In this document: positions 1 to 5,335 of the stretch, one piece after another | Layout of the letters: every line of letters begins with the position of its first letter | How positions within the stretch are numbered: position 1 is the first letter of the stretch | Assembly: GCA_946477505.1 (NCBI GenBank) | Contig: CAMKYP010000294.1 | Location: 1 to 5,335 of the forward strand | Direction of reading: 5' to 3' | Source: an uncultured Dechloromonas sp. | Lineage (GTDB): Bacteria > Pseudomonadota > Gammaproteobacteria > Burkholderiales > Rhodocyclaceae | DNA length: 5,335 nucleotides | Made by a program: the position numbers and the translations under genes | Notes under the pieces: generated by a model | Seen by the model: only the letters and a program-made list of their open reading frames with translations | The model's database searches: none | What the model was told of the DNA's origin: nothing

Positions 1-1
1 T

Positions 2-838
2 CTGAAGCTGCGCCCGGCGGCCTTGCTGACGCCGGTCATCGGCCTGATGAAGGGCCTGACCGATCCAGTGGTCGGGCTGTTGATGGGCCAGACGGCAGAA
101 AACCTCGCTTGGCGCTTCGGCATCGACCGCCGGCAGATGGATGAATTTGCCGTGCGCAGCCACCAACGCGCGCTAGCCGCTCGCGCGGCGGGCAACTTCG
201 CCGAAATCGTGCCGGTGGTGGATGCGCAGGGCAAGGTCTACGCCGAAGACGATGGCGTGCGCGCCGATGCTAGCATGACCGGCATGGCCAAGCTCAAGCC
301 TTTCTTCGACAAGAAATACGGCAACATCACCGCCGCCAACAGTTCGCAGATCACTGACGGGGCCGCCTGGGTGCTGCTCGCTTCGGAAGAGGCGGTCCAG
401 AAATGGGGCCTCAAGCCGCTTGGCAAGATTGTCGATAGCCAGTGGTCCGGCCTGGAGCCGGAGCAGATGGGCCTCGGCCCGGTACATGCCTCGACGCCCA
501 TCCTGCAGCGCCACGGCTTGACGTTGGCCGATGTGGACTATTGGGAGCTCAACGAAGCTTTCGCGGCACAGGTTCTCGGTTGCCAGGCTGCCTGGAAGGA
601 CGAAACCTACTGCCGCGAGCAGTTAGGCCTTGAGGGGGCTTTCGGCAGTATTGCCGACGACCGTCTCAACGTCGATGGCGGCGCCGTATCGATCGGCCAT
701 CCGGTCGGTGCTTCGGGGGCGCGCATCGTCCTCCACCTGCTGCACGTGCTGCACCGGAACAAGGCGAAACGGGGCGTCGCGACGATTTGTATCGGCGGCG
801 GCCTGGGTGGCGCCATGCTGGTCGAAAGCCTGAACTGA
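2..838 (+). CDS. Acetyl-CoA C-acyltransferase (thiolase), FadI/HADHB-like, 5'-truncated by the window edge
   Basis: Thiolases cleave 3-ketoacyl-CoA with CoA to give acetyl-CoA and a shortened acyl-CoA, the last step of beta-oxidation, in the cytoplasm. The frame is open from base 2, giving 278 visible residues. FadI-type thiolases have about 430, so roughly 150 N-terminal residues, including the nucleophilic Cys, lie upstream. Visible landmarks, numbered from the codon at base 2: MGQTAEN near residues 28-34, AKLKPFF and TAANSSQITDGAA in the middle, NEAFAAQ at 184-190, GHPVGASGAR with the catalytic His at 233 (bases 698-700), and CIGGGLGGAM with the second catalytic Cys at 263 (bases 788-790). 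The stretch around AKLKPFFDKKYGNITAANSS resembles the trifunctional-enzyme beta subunit (FadI/HADHB), although those usually carry HEAF where this has NEAF. A TTG at base 23 is not the true start, because homologous sequence continues upstream. It is followed at once by degV and the dehydrogenase in one apparent operon. The family call is very firm; chain-length specificity cannot be read. Confidence 0.95.
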   Translation: MKLRPAALLTPVIGLMKGLTDPVVGLLMGQTAENLAWRFGIDRRQMDEFAVRSHQRALAARAAGNFAEIVPVVDAQGKVYAEDDGVRADASMTGMAKLKPFFDKKYGNITAANSSQITDGAAWVLLASEEAVQKWGLKPLGKIVDSQWSGLEPEQMGLGPVHASTPILQRHGLTLADVDYWELNEAFAAQVLGCQAAWKDETYCREQLGLEGAFGSIADDRLNVDGGAVSIGHPVGASGARIVLHLLHVLHRNKAKRGVATICIGGGLGGAMLVESLN

Positions 839-839
839 G

Positions 840-1784
840 ATGCGTATCGGTATCGTGGTGGACTCGGCGTGCGACCTGCCGCGCGCGTTCCTCGACCAGC
901 ACGGCGTATTGGTCATGCCGATCACCCTGCGCATCGGCGATGCCCTGGTCGAAGATCGCCGCCATCCGGATGAAACGCTGGCTTTTTACGGTCGCCATCT
1001 GGATCGGAAAAGCGAGGATTTCGCCGAGTCGATCCCCTATTCGGTATCGCAGATCGAAAGCCTCTTCCTCGAGCGGCTGGTCCTCGATTACGACTACGTG
1101 TTCTGCCTGACCATCACCAGCACGCGCAGCCCGATCTTCGACCACGCCATGCAGGCCTCGCGCGCCATCCTGACCAAATACAAGGCCATTCGCCGCGAGG
1201 CGGGTATGGAGGAGCGCTTCGGGCTGGCCGTGTTCTCGACGCGCAACCTGTTCACCGGCCAGGCCGTGCCGGTCGCGGAGGCCGTACGCCTCATCCGCCA
1301 GGGCGGCTTGCCCAGCGAAATCGGTTCCCGCCTGAAATTCTTGATTGATGAAACGCATACCTATCTGGTGCCGGCCGACTTGTTCCATATCTACAAGCGG
1401 GCATCCAAGAAGGGCGATACCAGCCTGAGCTGGGGCTCCTACACGCTCGGCTCCTGGCTGGACGTCAAGCCCATCCTGCACTGCCATCGCGACGTGACGA
1501 CCACGGTCGACAAGGTGCGTGGTTTCGAGGCGGGCGTCGAGCAGTTGTTCGACCGGGCCGTGCAGCGCATCCAGGAGGGGCTGGATGCGCCGAACGTCTG
1601 TCTCAGCTACGGCGGTTCGCTGTCGGTCGTCGGGCGTTTTCCCGGTTATGCCCGCTTCGCCAAGGCTGCGGAGGATAACGGGGTGCAAATTCTGGTGTCG
1701 CCGATGAGCAAGACGGCGGCCGTCAATGTCGGGCCGGGCGCCCTTTCGCTGGCCTTCGCCGCGAAGGGCCACCGCGCCCACTAA
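840..1784 (+). CDS. DegV family protein (putative fatty-acid-binding protein), divergent
   Basis: The 314-residue protein has the layout and about the length (280-300) of DegV proteins, which bind a fatty acid between two alpha/beta domains. In Firmicutes the FakB members present fatty acid to the kinase FakA. Visible landmarks: the N-terminal strand with VVDSACDLP (residues 6-14, family form TDS-x-DL), ITSTRSPIFDHA (92-103, aligning with the family SSxLSGTYxSA), GSWLDVKPIL (204-213, family LGxLLxIKPIL), KVRGFEAGVEQL (225-236), and the C-terminal VGPGALSLAF (297-306). Several usual motif residues differ: no GT pair in the second motif, no GGR before the GSWLDVKPIL segment, and VNVGPG in place of THxGPG. 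The ATG lies 1 base after the thiolase stop with only a weak Shine-Dalgarno, so translational coupling is likely. No FakA-like kinase is visible. A role as an acyl carrier or sensor in beta-oxidation is inference; family membership is well supported. Confidence 0.9.
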   Translation: MRIGIVVDSACDLPRAFLDQHGVLVMPITLRIGDALVEDRRHPDETLAFYGRHLDRKSEDFAESIPYSVSQIESLFLERLVLDYDYVFCLTITSTRSPIFDHAMQASRAILTKYKAIRREAGMEERFGLAVFSTRNLFTGQAVPVAEAVRLIRQGGLPSEIGSRLKFLIDETHTYLVPADLFHIYKRASKKGDTSLSWGSYTLGSWLDVKPILHCHRDVTTTVDKVRGFEAGVEQLFDRAVQRIQEGLDAPNVCLSYGGSLSVVGRFPGYARFAKAAEDNGVQILVSPMSKTAAVNVGPGALSLAFAAKGHRAH

Positions 1785-1795
1785 GGACAAATGCA

Positions 1796-3712
1796 ATGAA
1801 TGTGAATCTTCAACACTGGACGCTGGCGGTCGATGCGCAAGGCATCGCGACGGCAATCCTGGACAAGGCTGGCGAGTCCGCCAATTCGCTGTCGGCCGAG
1901 GTGCTGAGCGAGTTTTCGTCCATTCTCGACCAGTTGGACGTCTATCCGCCCAAGGGGCTGATCGTTCGTTCCGGCAAGGAGGCCGGTTTCATCGCCGGGG
2001 CCGATATCAGCGAATTCTCCCAACTCGACACCCCGGAAAAGGGGCGGGCGCTGGTCGAGCGCGGCTGGGGGCTGTTCAATCGCCTCGAAGCGGTCAAGTA
2101 TCCGACCCTGGCGCTGGTGCGCGGTCACTGCCTGGGCGGTGGCCTGGAACTGGCGCTGGCCTGCCGCTACCTGCTGGCGGTTGACGAATCCGGCACCAAG
2201 ATGGGCCTGCCGGAAGTGATGCTCGGCATCTTCCCCGGCTGGGGCGGCATGCTGCGCCTGCCGCAGCGGGTTGGTCCGGCTGCGGCGCTGGACATGATGC
2301 TGACCGGTAAGACCATCGACGCCAAGCGGGCGAAGAAAATGGGGCTGGCCGACGACTGCGTTCCGCCGCGCGTGATGGAGCCGGCGGCGCGCCAGTTGCT
2401 GCTTTCTGGACAGCCGCGCCGGCCGCTGCCGCTGATGCAGCGGTTGATGAACGGGCCCTTGAAGGGCGTCGTCGCCAACGGAGCGCGCAAGCAGGTCGCC
2501 AAAAAGGCGCGGCCGCAGCACTATCCAGCGCCCTATGCCATCATCGATTTGTGGCAAAAACACAATGGCAATGCGCTGGCTGCTCCAGAGGTCATCGACC
2601 GCATCATTTCCTCGCCGACGGCCCGCAACCTTGTTCGCGTTTTCCATCTGCAGGAGCGGATGAAGGGCTTTGGCAAGGATTCGAACTTCACGGCGCGGCG
2701 CGTTCATGTGATCGGCGCCGGCGTCATGGGCGGCGATATCGCTGCCTGGTGCGCCCTGCGCGGCATGACCGTGACCCTGCAGGACCAGACGCTGGAACGC
2801 ATCTCGCCGGCCTTGAAGCGCGCCCATGCCTTGTTTGCCAAGAAGCTGCGCGAACCGCTGAAGATTCGCGCCGCCTTCGACCGACTCATCCCAGACCCCC
2901 AGGGTGACGGCGTGCCGCATGCCGACGTGATCATCGAAGCTATTTTCGAGAATGTCGAAGCCAAACATGCCCTGTTCCGCGCCATCGAACCGCGCATGAA
3001 GCCGCAGGCGGTGCTGGCGACAAATACCTCGAGCCTCAAGCTGGAGGATCTGCGTACCGTGCTCGCCAGACCGGAGCGACTGGTCGGCATCCACTTCTTC
3101 AACCCGGTATCCATGATGCCGCTGGTTGAAGTCGTCGAAGCCGAGGGGGGCGATCCGGCGGCGCTGCTGGCAGCCTGCGCCTTCGTCAAACAGATCGACA
3201 AGCTGCCGCTGCCGGTCAAGAGCGCGCCCGGTTTCCTGGTCAATGCCGTGCTTGCGCCCTACATGCTGGCTGCCATGCGTGCGGTCGACGAGGGCATCTC
3301 GCCGGAAACGGTCGACGAAGCCATGCTCGCCTTCGGCATGCCGATGGGGCCGATCGAACTGGTCGATACGGTCGGCCTGGATATCGCCATGGCTGCCGGC
3401 AAGCAGCTGGCGGGTGGTGCCGAAGCACCGAAATGCCTGCTCAGTCGCGTTGAAAAGAACATGCTCGGCAAGAAATCGGGGCAGGGCTTTTACGACTGGT
3501 CATCTGGCAAGGCTGCCAAGGGTAGCGCTGGCGCGGCGCCTGACGGACTGGCGGAAAGACTGGTCAAGCCACTGGTCGACCGCGTCGAGCAACTGGTTGC
3601 CGATGGTGTTGTTGCCGACCGCGATCTGGCCGATGGCGGTGTCATCTTTGGTACCGGGTTTGCTCCCTTTACCGGCGGTCCGCTGAACTATCGTGCAGCA
3701 TTGCGCGGGTGA
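1796..3712 (+). CDS. Bifunctional enoyl-CoA hydratase / 3-hydroxyacyl-CoA dehydrogenase (FadB/FadJ-type, compact)
   Basis: The protein hydrates trans-2-enoyl-CoA and oxidises the L-3-hydroxyacyl-CoA with NAD+, feeding the upstream thiolase. It has 638 residues. The N-terminal crotonase domain (about 1-190) has the oxyanion-hole segment AGAD (67-70) and both hydratase acids: Glu118 in GGGLE and Glu140 in GLPE. A linker with the typical YPAP motif (243-246) follows. The Rossmann domain starts at VHVIGAGVMG (303-312, GxGxxG). The dehydrogenase residues Ser412, His433 (GIHFFNP), Glu445 (MPLVEVV) and Asn483 (LVNAVLAP) keep the spacing known from human short-chain HAD (S137, H158, E170, N208). The C-terminal domain begins near PGFLVN (479), and a shortened second copy ends with FGTGFAPFTGGPLNY (618-632). 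FadB and FadJ are 715-730 residues, so this form is compact. The start at 1796 has AAGGA 8 bases upstream; an ATG at 1791 is out of frame and stops after two codons. All key residues are present, so it should be active on both reactions. Confidence 0.96.
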   Translation: MNVNLQHWTLAVDAQGIATAILDKAGESANSLSAEVLSEFSSILDQLDVYPPKGLIVRSGKEAGFIAGADISEFSQLDTPEKGRALVERGWGLFNRLEAVKYPTLALVRGHCLGGGLELALACRYLLAVDESGTKMGLPEVMLGIFPGWGGMLRLPQRVGPAAALDMMLTGKTIDAKRAKKMGLADDCVPPRVMEPAARQLLLSGQPRRPLPLMQRLMNGPLKGVVANGARKQVAKKARPQHYPAPYAIIDLWQKHNGNALAAPEVIDRIISSPTARNLVRVFHLQERMKGFGKDSNFTARRVHVIGAGVMGGDIAAWCALRGMTVTLQDQTLERISPALKRAHALFAKKLREPLKIRAAFDRLIPDPQGDGVPHADVIIEAIFENVEAKHALFRAIEPRMKPQAVLATNTSSLKLEDLRTVLARPERLVGIHFFNPVSMMPLVEVVEAEGGDPAALLAACAFVKQIDKLPLPVKSAPGFLVNAVLAPYMLAAMRAVDEGISPETVDEAMLAFGMPMGPIELVDTVGLDIAMAAGKQLAGGAEAPKCLLSRVEKNMLGKKSGQGFYDWSSGKAAKGSAGAAPDGLAERLVKPLVDRVEQLVADGVVADRDLADGGVIFGTGFAPFTGGPLNYRAALRG

Positions 3713-3720
3713 TGTTGCTA

Positions 3721-3831
3721 AATCACAACAGGACGTTAATTTTTTTTTGATCAAACGGGATTTCAAACGTTTGTTTGAGTTTTAATTGATTCACCAAACC
3801 GGGGCCAGTTCCCCACACAATCACAACAGGA
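3721..3831 (+). repeat. 13-bp direct repeat AATCACAACAGGA (3721-3733 and 3819-3831)
   Basis: Two exact 13-bp copies are 98 bp apart, bracketing the fadL promoter region. The downstream copy includes the first bases of the ribosome binding site of the fadL-like gene; the upstream copy follows the dehydrogenase stop by 8 bases. Flanking bases differ on both sides. They may mark a small duplication of a translation-initiation leader or an older rearrangement; no function is evident. Confidence 0.6.
3763..3778. promoter_or_regulatory. Putative TetR-family (PsrA/FadP-like) operator upstream of the fadL-like gene
   Basis: TCAAAC (3763-3768), four bases, then GTTTGA (3773-3778) form a perfect 6-bp inverted repeat. 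This fits the published Pseudomonas PsrA box G/C-AAAC-N2-4-GTTTG-C/G; PsrA is a TetR-family repressor of fatty-acid genes released by long-chain fatty acids. A third half-site, TCAAACG, lies 12 bases upstream at 3751-3757. If the TTTAAT at 3781 is the -10 box, the operator lies in the -35/-10 spacer, which suits repression. A 15-of-17 match occurs again at 5240-5256. The regulator's identity is inference. Confidence 0.6.
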
Positions 3832-3833
3832 GA
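3828..3833 (+). promoter_or_regulatory. Shine-Dalgarno AGGAGA deciding the fadL-like start
   Basis: AGGAGA ends 7 bases before the ATG at 3841, a good spacing. A second in-frame ATG at 3859 would also leave a working signal peptide but has no comparable site, so 3841 is preferred. Confidence 0.8.
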
Positions 3834-3840
3834 CATACTG

Positions 3841-5142
3841 ATGCAAAAAAGAATCACCATGCGCCTGATTCCCGCGCTGCTTGCAGTTTCGTTTTCGGGG
3901 GGCGCCTTCGCGGCTGCCTTTCAGCTGACCGGACAGAGTGCCTCCGGGGTCGGTATGGCGAATGCCGGTGCCGCCGCCGCCGCGGAAGATAGCAGCACCC
4001 TGTATTACAACCCGGCCGGGATGACCTATCTCTCCCAAGGGCACAACATCAGCTTCGCCACGACGCTATTGAGTCGCAGCACCCGCTTTACCGACGAAGG
4101 AACGGGTGGCTATCTTAACAACCCGGGTACCCCGCCGTTCTATGCAACTGGATTGGGGAAGGAAGTGGGTGGGAATGGCGGAAATGGCGGCGGGCTGCAC
4201 GCAGTTCCGGCCTTCTACTATACCTATGCGTTGGCACCGCAGTGGCGTCTCGGTCTTGCTGTCAATCCGACTTTTGCGGATGAGACCGAGTACGACAAGG
4301 ATTTTGCCGGCCGTTATTCCGGTTTGAGAACCAAAATCCGGATCGTCAATGTGAACCCCTCGATTGCTTACAAGGTGAATGACGCGCTGTCGGTGGCGTT
4401 CGGTATCAATTACGCCAAGGCTGACGTTGAATTCAACCAGGCGGTGCCGAGAGCCGGTCTGCCTGATGGCTCCGGTGCCTTGAAGGGGGATGCGACCGGC
4501 TGGGGATTTAACCTGGGCGCAATGTACCAGGTCACAAACGATACGCGCGTGGGTCTGAGTTATCGCTCCACGATCAAGTTCAATCTTGAGGGCGATAAAA
4601 ACCAGACGGGGCAAGCGACCCGCGACATCTATGCCGACTTGACGACGCCGGATACCGCCTCCTTGGCGGTTCGTCACCAGTTCAACGATAAGTGGGCAAT
4701 CCTTGCTGACTACACCTGGACAGGCTGGAGCAAGCTTCAGAAACTCGAGCCGGTCTATTCGGATGGCAGCCGTGCCGTGGCGCCATTGCGCTACAACTTC
4801 AAGGACACTTATCGGGTCGGTTTGGGTAGCACTTACCAATTGAACGATCAGTGGATGTTGCGAATGGGCGTCGCCTTCGACAAGGGTGCGGTTCCTGACA
4901 ATGAATCCCGTACGATGACCGTGCCTGACCAGGATCGTACTTGGTTGTCGCTGGGGGCAAAATGGAAGATCACGCCGCAAGCATCGCTCGACATTGGTTA
5001 TGCGCACATTTTTGTGAAGGATGCTTATACGGCGCGCAAGGTTTATAGCAGCGCGGCAGAAACGACGGTTGTGCAGACCATTCGCGGCAAGTTCGAAACT
5101 TCGGTCGATTATTTGTCGCTTCAACTGAACTATTCCTTCTGA
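3841..5142 (+). CDS. FadL/OmpP1-family outer-membrane transporter
   Basis: The family forms 14-stranded beta-barrels with an N-terminal hatch that pass long-chain fatty acids (FadL) or aromatic hydrocarbons (TodX, XylN) through the outer membrane. The 433-residue precursor fits the usual size. Residues 1-24 form a signal peptide: a basic start, a hydrophobic core LIPALLAVSF, and GAFA as the likely cleavage site. The mature start FQLTGQSASGVGMANAG and the NPAG motif (57-60) are the FadL hatch signature. Further family landmarks are a Gly-rich segment (about 110-118) before VPAFYYTYAL, VNPSIAYKVNDALSV (171-185), WTGWSKL (293-299), and DQDRTWLSLGAKW (363-375) followed by LDIGYAHIFVKDA (383-395). 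The chain ends in Phe, as expected for recognition by the BAM complex. It has its own upstream control region with a fatty-acid-repressor-like operator and a strong terminator behind it, so it looks monocistronic. Fatty acid is the most likely substrate given the beta-oxidation neighbours, but an aromatic or alkane substrate cannot be excluded. Its GC content appears lower than that of the upstream operon. Confidence 0.95.
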   Translation: MQKRITMRLIPALLAVSFSGGAFAAAFQLTGQSASGVGMANAGAAAAAEDSSTLYYNPAGMTYLSQGHNISFATTLLSRSTRFTDEGTGGYLNNPGTPPFYATGLGKEVGGNGGNGGGLHAVPAFYYTYALAPQWRLGLAVNPTFADETEYDKDFAGRYSGLRTKIRIVNVNPSIAYKVNDALSVAFGINYAKADVEFNQAVPRAGLPDGSGALKGDATGWGFNLGAMYQVTNDTRVGLSYRSTIKFNLEGDKNQTGQATRDIYADLTTPDTASLAVRHQFNDKWAILADYTWTGWSKLQKLEPVYSDGSRAVAPLRYNFKDTYRVGLGSTYQLNDQWMLRMGVAFDKGAVPDNESRTMTVPDQDRTWLSLGAKWKITPQASLDIGYAHIFVKDAYTARKVYSSAAETTVVQTIRGKFETSVDYLSLQLNYSF

Positions 5143-5164
5143 TTCAAAATCCTTGCGTCAATTT

Positions 5165-5192
5165 AATCCCCGGCTAGTCCGGGGATTTTTTT
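5165..5192 (+). terminator. Rho-independent terminator after the fadL-like gene
   Basis: A perfect 9-bp stem, AATCCCCGG (5165-5173) with CCGGGGATT (5179-5187), closes a 5-base loop CTAGT and runs into seven T (5186-5192). A second run of six T follows at 5196-5201. It lies 22 bases after the fadL-like stop and separates that transcript from the next promoter. Confidence 0.93.
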
Positions 5193-5212
5193 GCCTTTTT
5201 TCCGCAAAGCAG

Positions 5213-5240
5213 TTGACCGCAGGGTCGTCTTGTCTATAAT
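5213..5240 (+). promoter_or_regulatory. Sigma-70 promoter of the gene at 5294
   Basis: TTGACC (5213-5218, five of six to the -35 consensus) and TATAAT (5235-5240, perfect -10) are separated by 16 bases. Transcription should start near 5247, about 47 bases before the TTG start codon. It is the best promoter in the window, and the adjoining operator implies that it is held by a repressor. Confidence 0.85.
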
Positions 5241-5256
5241 TCAAACGTTCGTTTTA
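5241..5256. promoter_or_regulatory. Second PsrA/FadP-like operator, over the transcription start
   Basis: TCAAAC, four bases, then GTTTTA form an inverted repeat with one mismatch to TCAAAC-N4-GTTTGA. Bases 5240-5256 match 3762-3778 at 15 of 17 positions. It begins directly after the -10 box and covers the predicted transcription start, a classical position for repression by blocking RNA polymerase. That the same TetR-family regulator acts on both sites is inference. Confidence 0.6.
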
Positions 5257-5282
5257 TTTACGAAGTCTTAGAACGAGACCAA

Positions 5283-5288
5283 AGGAGA
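5283..5288 (+). promoter_or_regulatory. Shine-Dalgarno AGGAGA supporting a TTG start
   Basis: AGGAGA ends 5 bases before TTG at 5294. There is no ATG in this stretch, and the next possible start in frame (GTG, 5309) is 20 bases from the site. This makes the TTG the likely initiation codon. Confidence 0.75.
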
Positions 5289-5293
5289 ACCGC

Positions 5294-5335
5294 TTGAACA
5301 AGCTGATCGTGAAGAAAGCTGCCGTGCTTGGTGCC
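5294..5335 (+). CDS. Start of an unidentified, probably exported protein (3'-truncated by the window edge)
   Basis: Only 14 codons are visible: a TTG start, then NKLIVKKAAVLGA. A short Lys-rich beginning followed by a turn to Ala, Val and Leu is what the first third of a signal peptide looks like, so export to the periplasm or outer membrane is likely, but too little is seen for a family call. The gene has a near-consensus promoter, an operator shared with the fadL-like gene and a good ribosome binding site. It may therefore encode another envelope component of lipid or hydrocarbon uptake. This function is inferred from regulation alone. Confidence 0.65.
   Translation, partial: MNKLIVKKAAVLGA

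Larger units (their letters stand above)
3713..3840 (+). promoter_or_regulatory. Intergenic control region upstream of the fadL-like gene
   Basis: This 128-base gap is clearly more AT-rich than the flanking genes. In order it holds one copy of AATCACAACAGGA (3721-3733), a run of eight T (3741-3748) that could act as an UP-like element, the palindrome TTTGATCAAA (3746-3755), a TCAAAC-N4-GTTTGA operator (3763-3778), a TTTAAT that could be a -10 box (3781-3786), a GGGG/CCCC inverted repeat (3801-3814) and the Shine-Dalgarno. No good -35 hexamer sits 16-18 bases from TTTAAT, so the exact promoter is uncertain. The separate promoter region, the change in composition and the stop of the preceding gene suggest that the fadL-like gene is transcribed on its own, though read-through from the operon is possible. 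Confidence 0.5.

Noticed and set aside
1791..1799. ATG at 1791 as an alternative start before the dehydrogenase
   Set aside because: It reads ATG-CAA-TGA and stops at once, and the Shine-Dalgarno is too close; the start at 1796 has correct spacing.
666..1856. Long open frame on the minus strand (396 codons) opposite thiolase and degV
   Set aside because: It is antisense to two genes with clear family motifs and shows no recognisable domain; its Arg/His/Gly-rich content is typical of the reverse frame of GC-rich genes.
1781..3094. Long open frame on the minus strand (437 codons) opposite the hydratase/dehydrogenase
   Set aside because: The + strand encodes a full enzyme with all catalytic residues; the reverse frame has low-complexity Gln/Arg/His composition and no family signature.
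3713..3748. Possible intrinsic terminator after the dehydrogenase (TGTTG/CAACA hairpin and eight T)
   Set aside because: The stem is only 5 bp with an 8-base loop and lies 10 bases before the T-run, so it would be weak; the T-run fits better as part of the AT-rich fadL promoter region.
3801..3814. GGGG-N6-CCCC inverted repeat in the fadL leader
   Set aside because: A 4-bp stem that does not cover the Shine-Dalgarno; no support for a riboswitch or attenuator.
4166..4194. Gly-rich, repeat-like stretch in the fadL-like gene
   Set aside because: A short Gly/Asn-rich segment before the VPxxYY strand is common in FadL-family proteins, so it is not a special repeat.
4066..5124. Open frame on the minus strand (352 codons) opposite the fadL-like gene
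   Set aside because: It lies wholly within the FadL-family gene, with no promoter, ribosome site or motif of its own.

Overview
The window is a bacterial chromosomal segment with all visible genes on the + strand, and its theme is fatty-acid (acyl-CoA) catabolism. GC-rich coding sequence, a FadL/OmpP1-type outer-membrane channel ending in Phe, and a FadI-like thiolase next to a fused hydratase/dehydrogenase all indicate a Gram-negative proteobacterium. The style suggests a betaproteobacterium, possibly of the Rhodocyclales type, but that placement is inference from family resemblance and not from a marker gene.

Layout. (i) Positions 2-3712 hold a tight operon whose promoter lies upstream of the window: the 3' part of a thiolase, a DegV-family protein starting 1 base after the thiolase stop, and a 638-residue enoyl-CoA hydratase/3-hydroxyacyl-CoA dehydrogenase starting 11 bases after the degV stop. 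(ii) Positions 3713-3840 are an AT-rich regulatory gap with a T-tract, stacked inverted repeats of the TCAAAC/GTTTGA type, and a 13-bp direct repeat. (iii) Positions 3841-5142 encode a FadL-family outer-membrane transporter with a signal peptide, closed by a strong intrinsic terminator (5165-5192). (iv) Positions 5213-5335 carry a near-consensus sigma-70 promoter with a second copy of the TCAAAC-type operator directly after its -10 box, then a Shine-Dalgarno and the first 14 codons (TTG start) of a gene that runs off the window and looks like an exported protein.

How it fits together. FadL-type channels bring long-chain fatty acids or other hydrophobic compounds across the outer membrane. The bifunctional enzyme does the hydration and NAD-dependent oxidation steps of beta-oxidation, and the thiolase does the final cleavage. 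The DegV protein belongs to a fold that binds fatty acids, so it may hold or deliver an acyl ligand in this pathway; this is inference. The two matching operators upstream of the fadL-like gene and the last gene resemble the published PsrA box (G/C-AAAC-N2-4-GTTTG-C/G) and suggest control of both by one TetR-family, fatty-acid-responsive repressor. That regulator is not in the window. The points most worth following are the divergent DegV inside a beta-oxidation operon, the shared operator pair, and the unidentified exported protein under the second operator.
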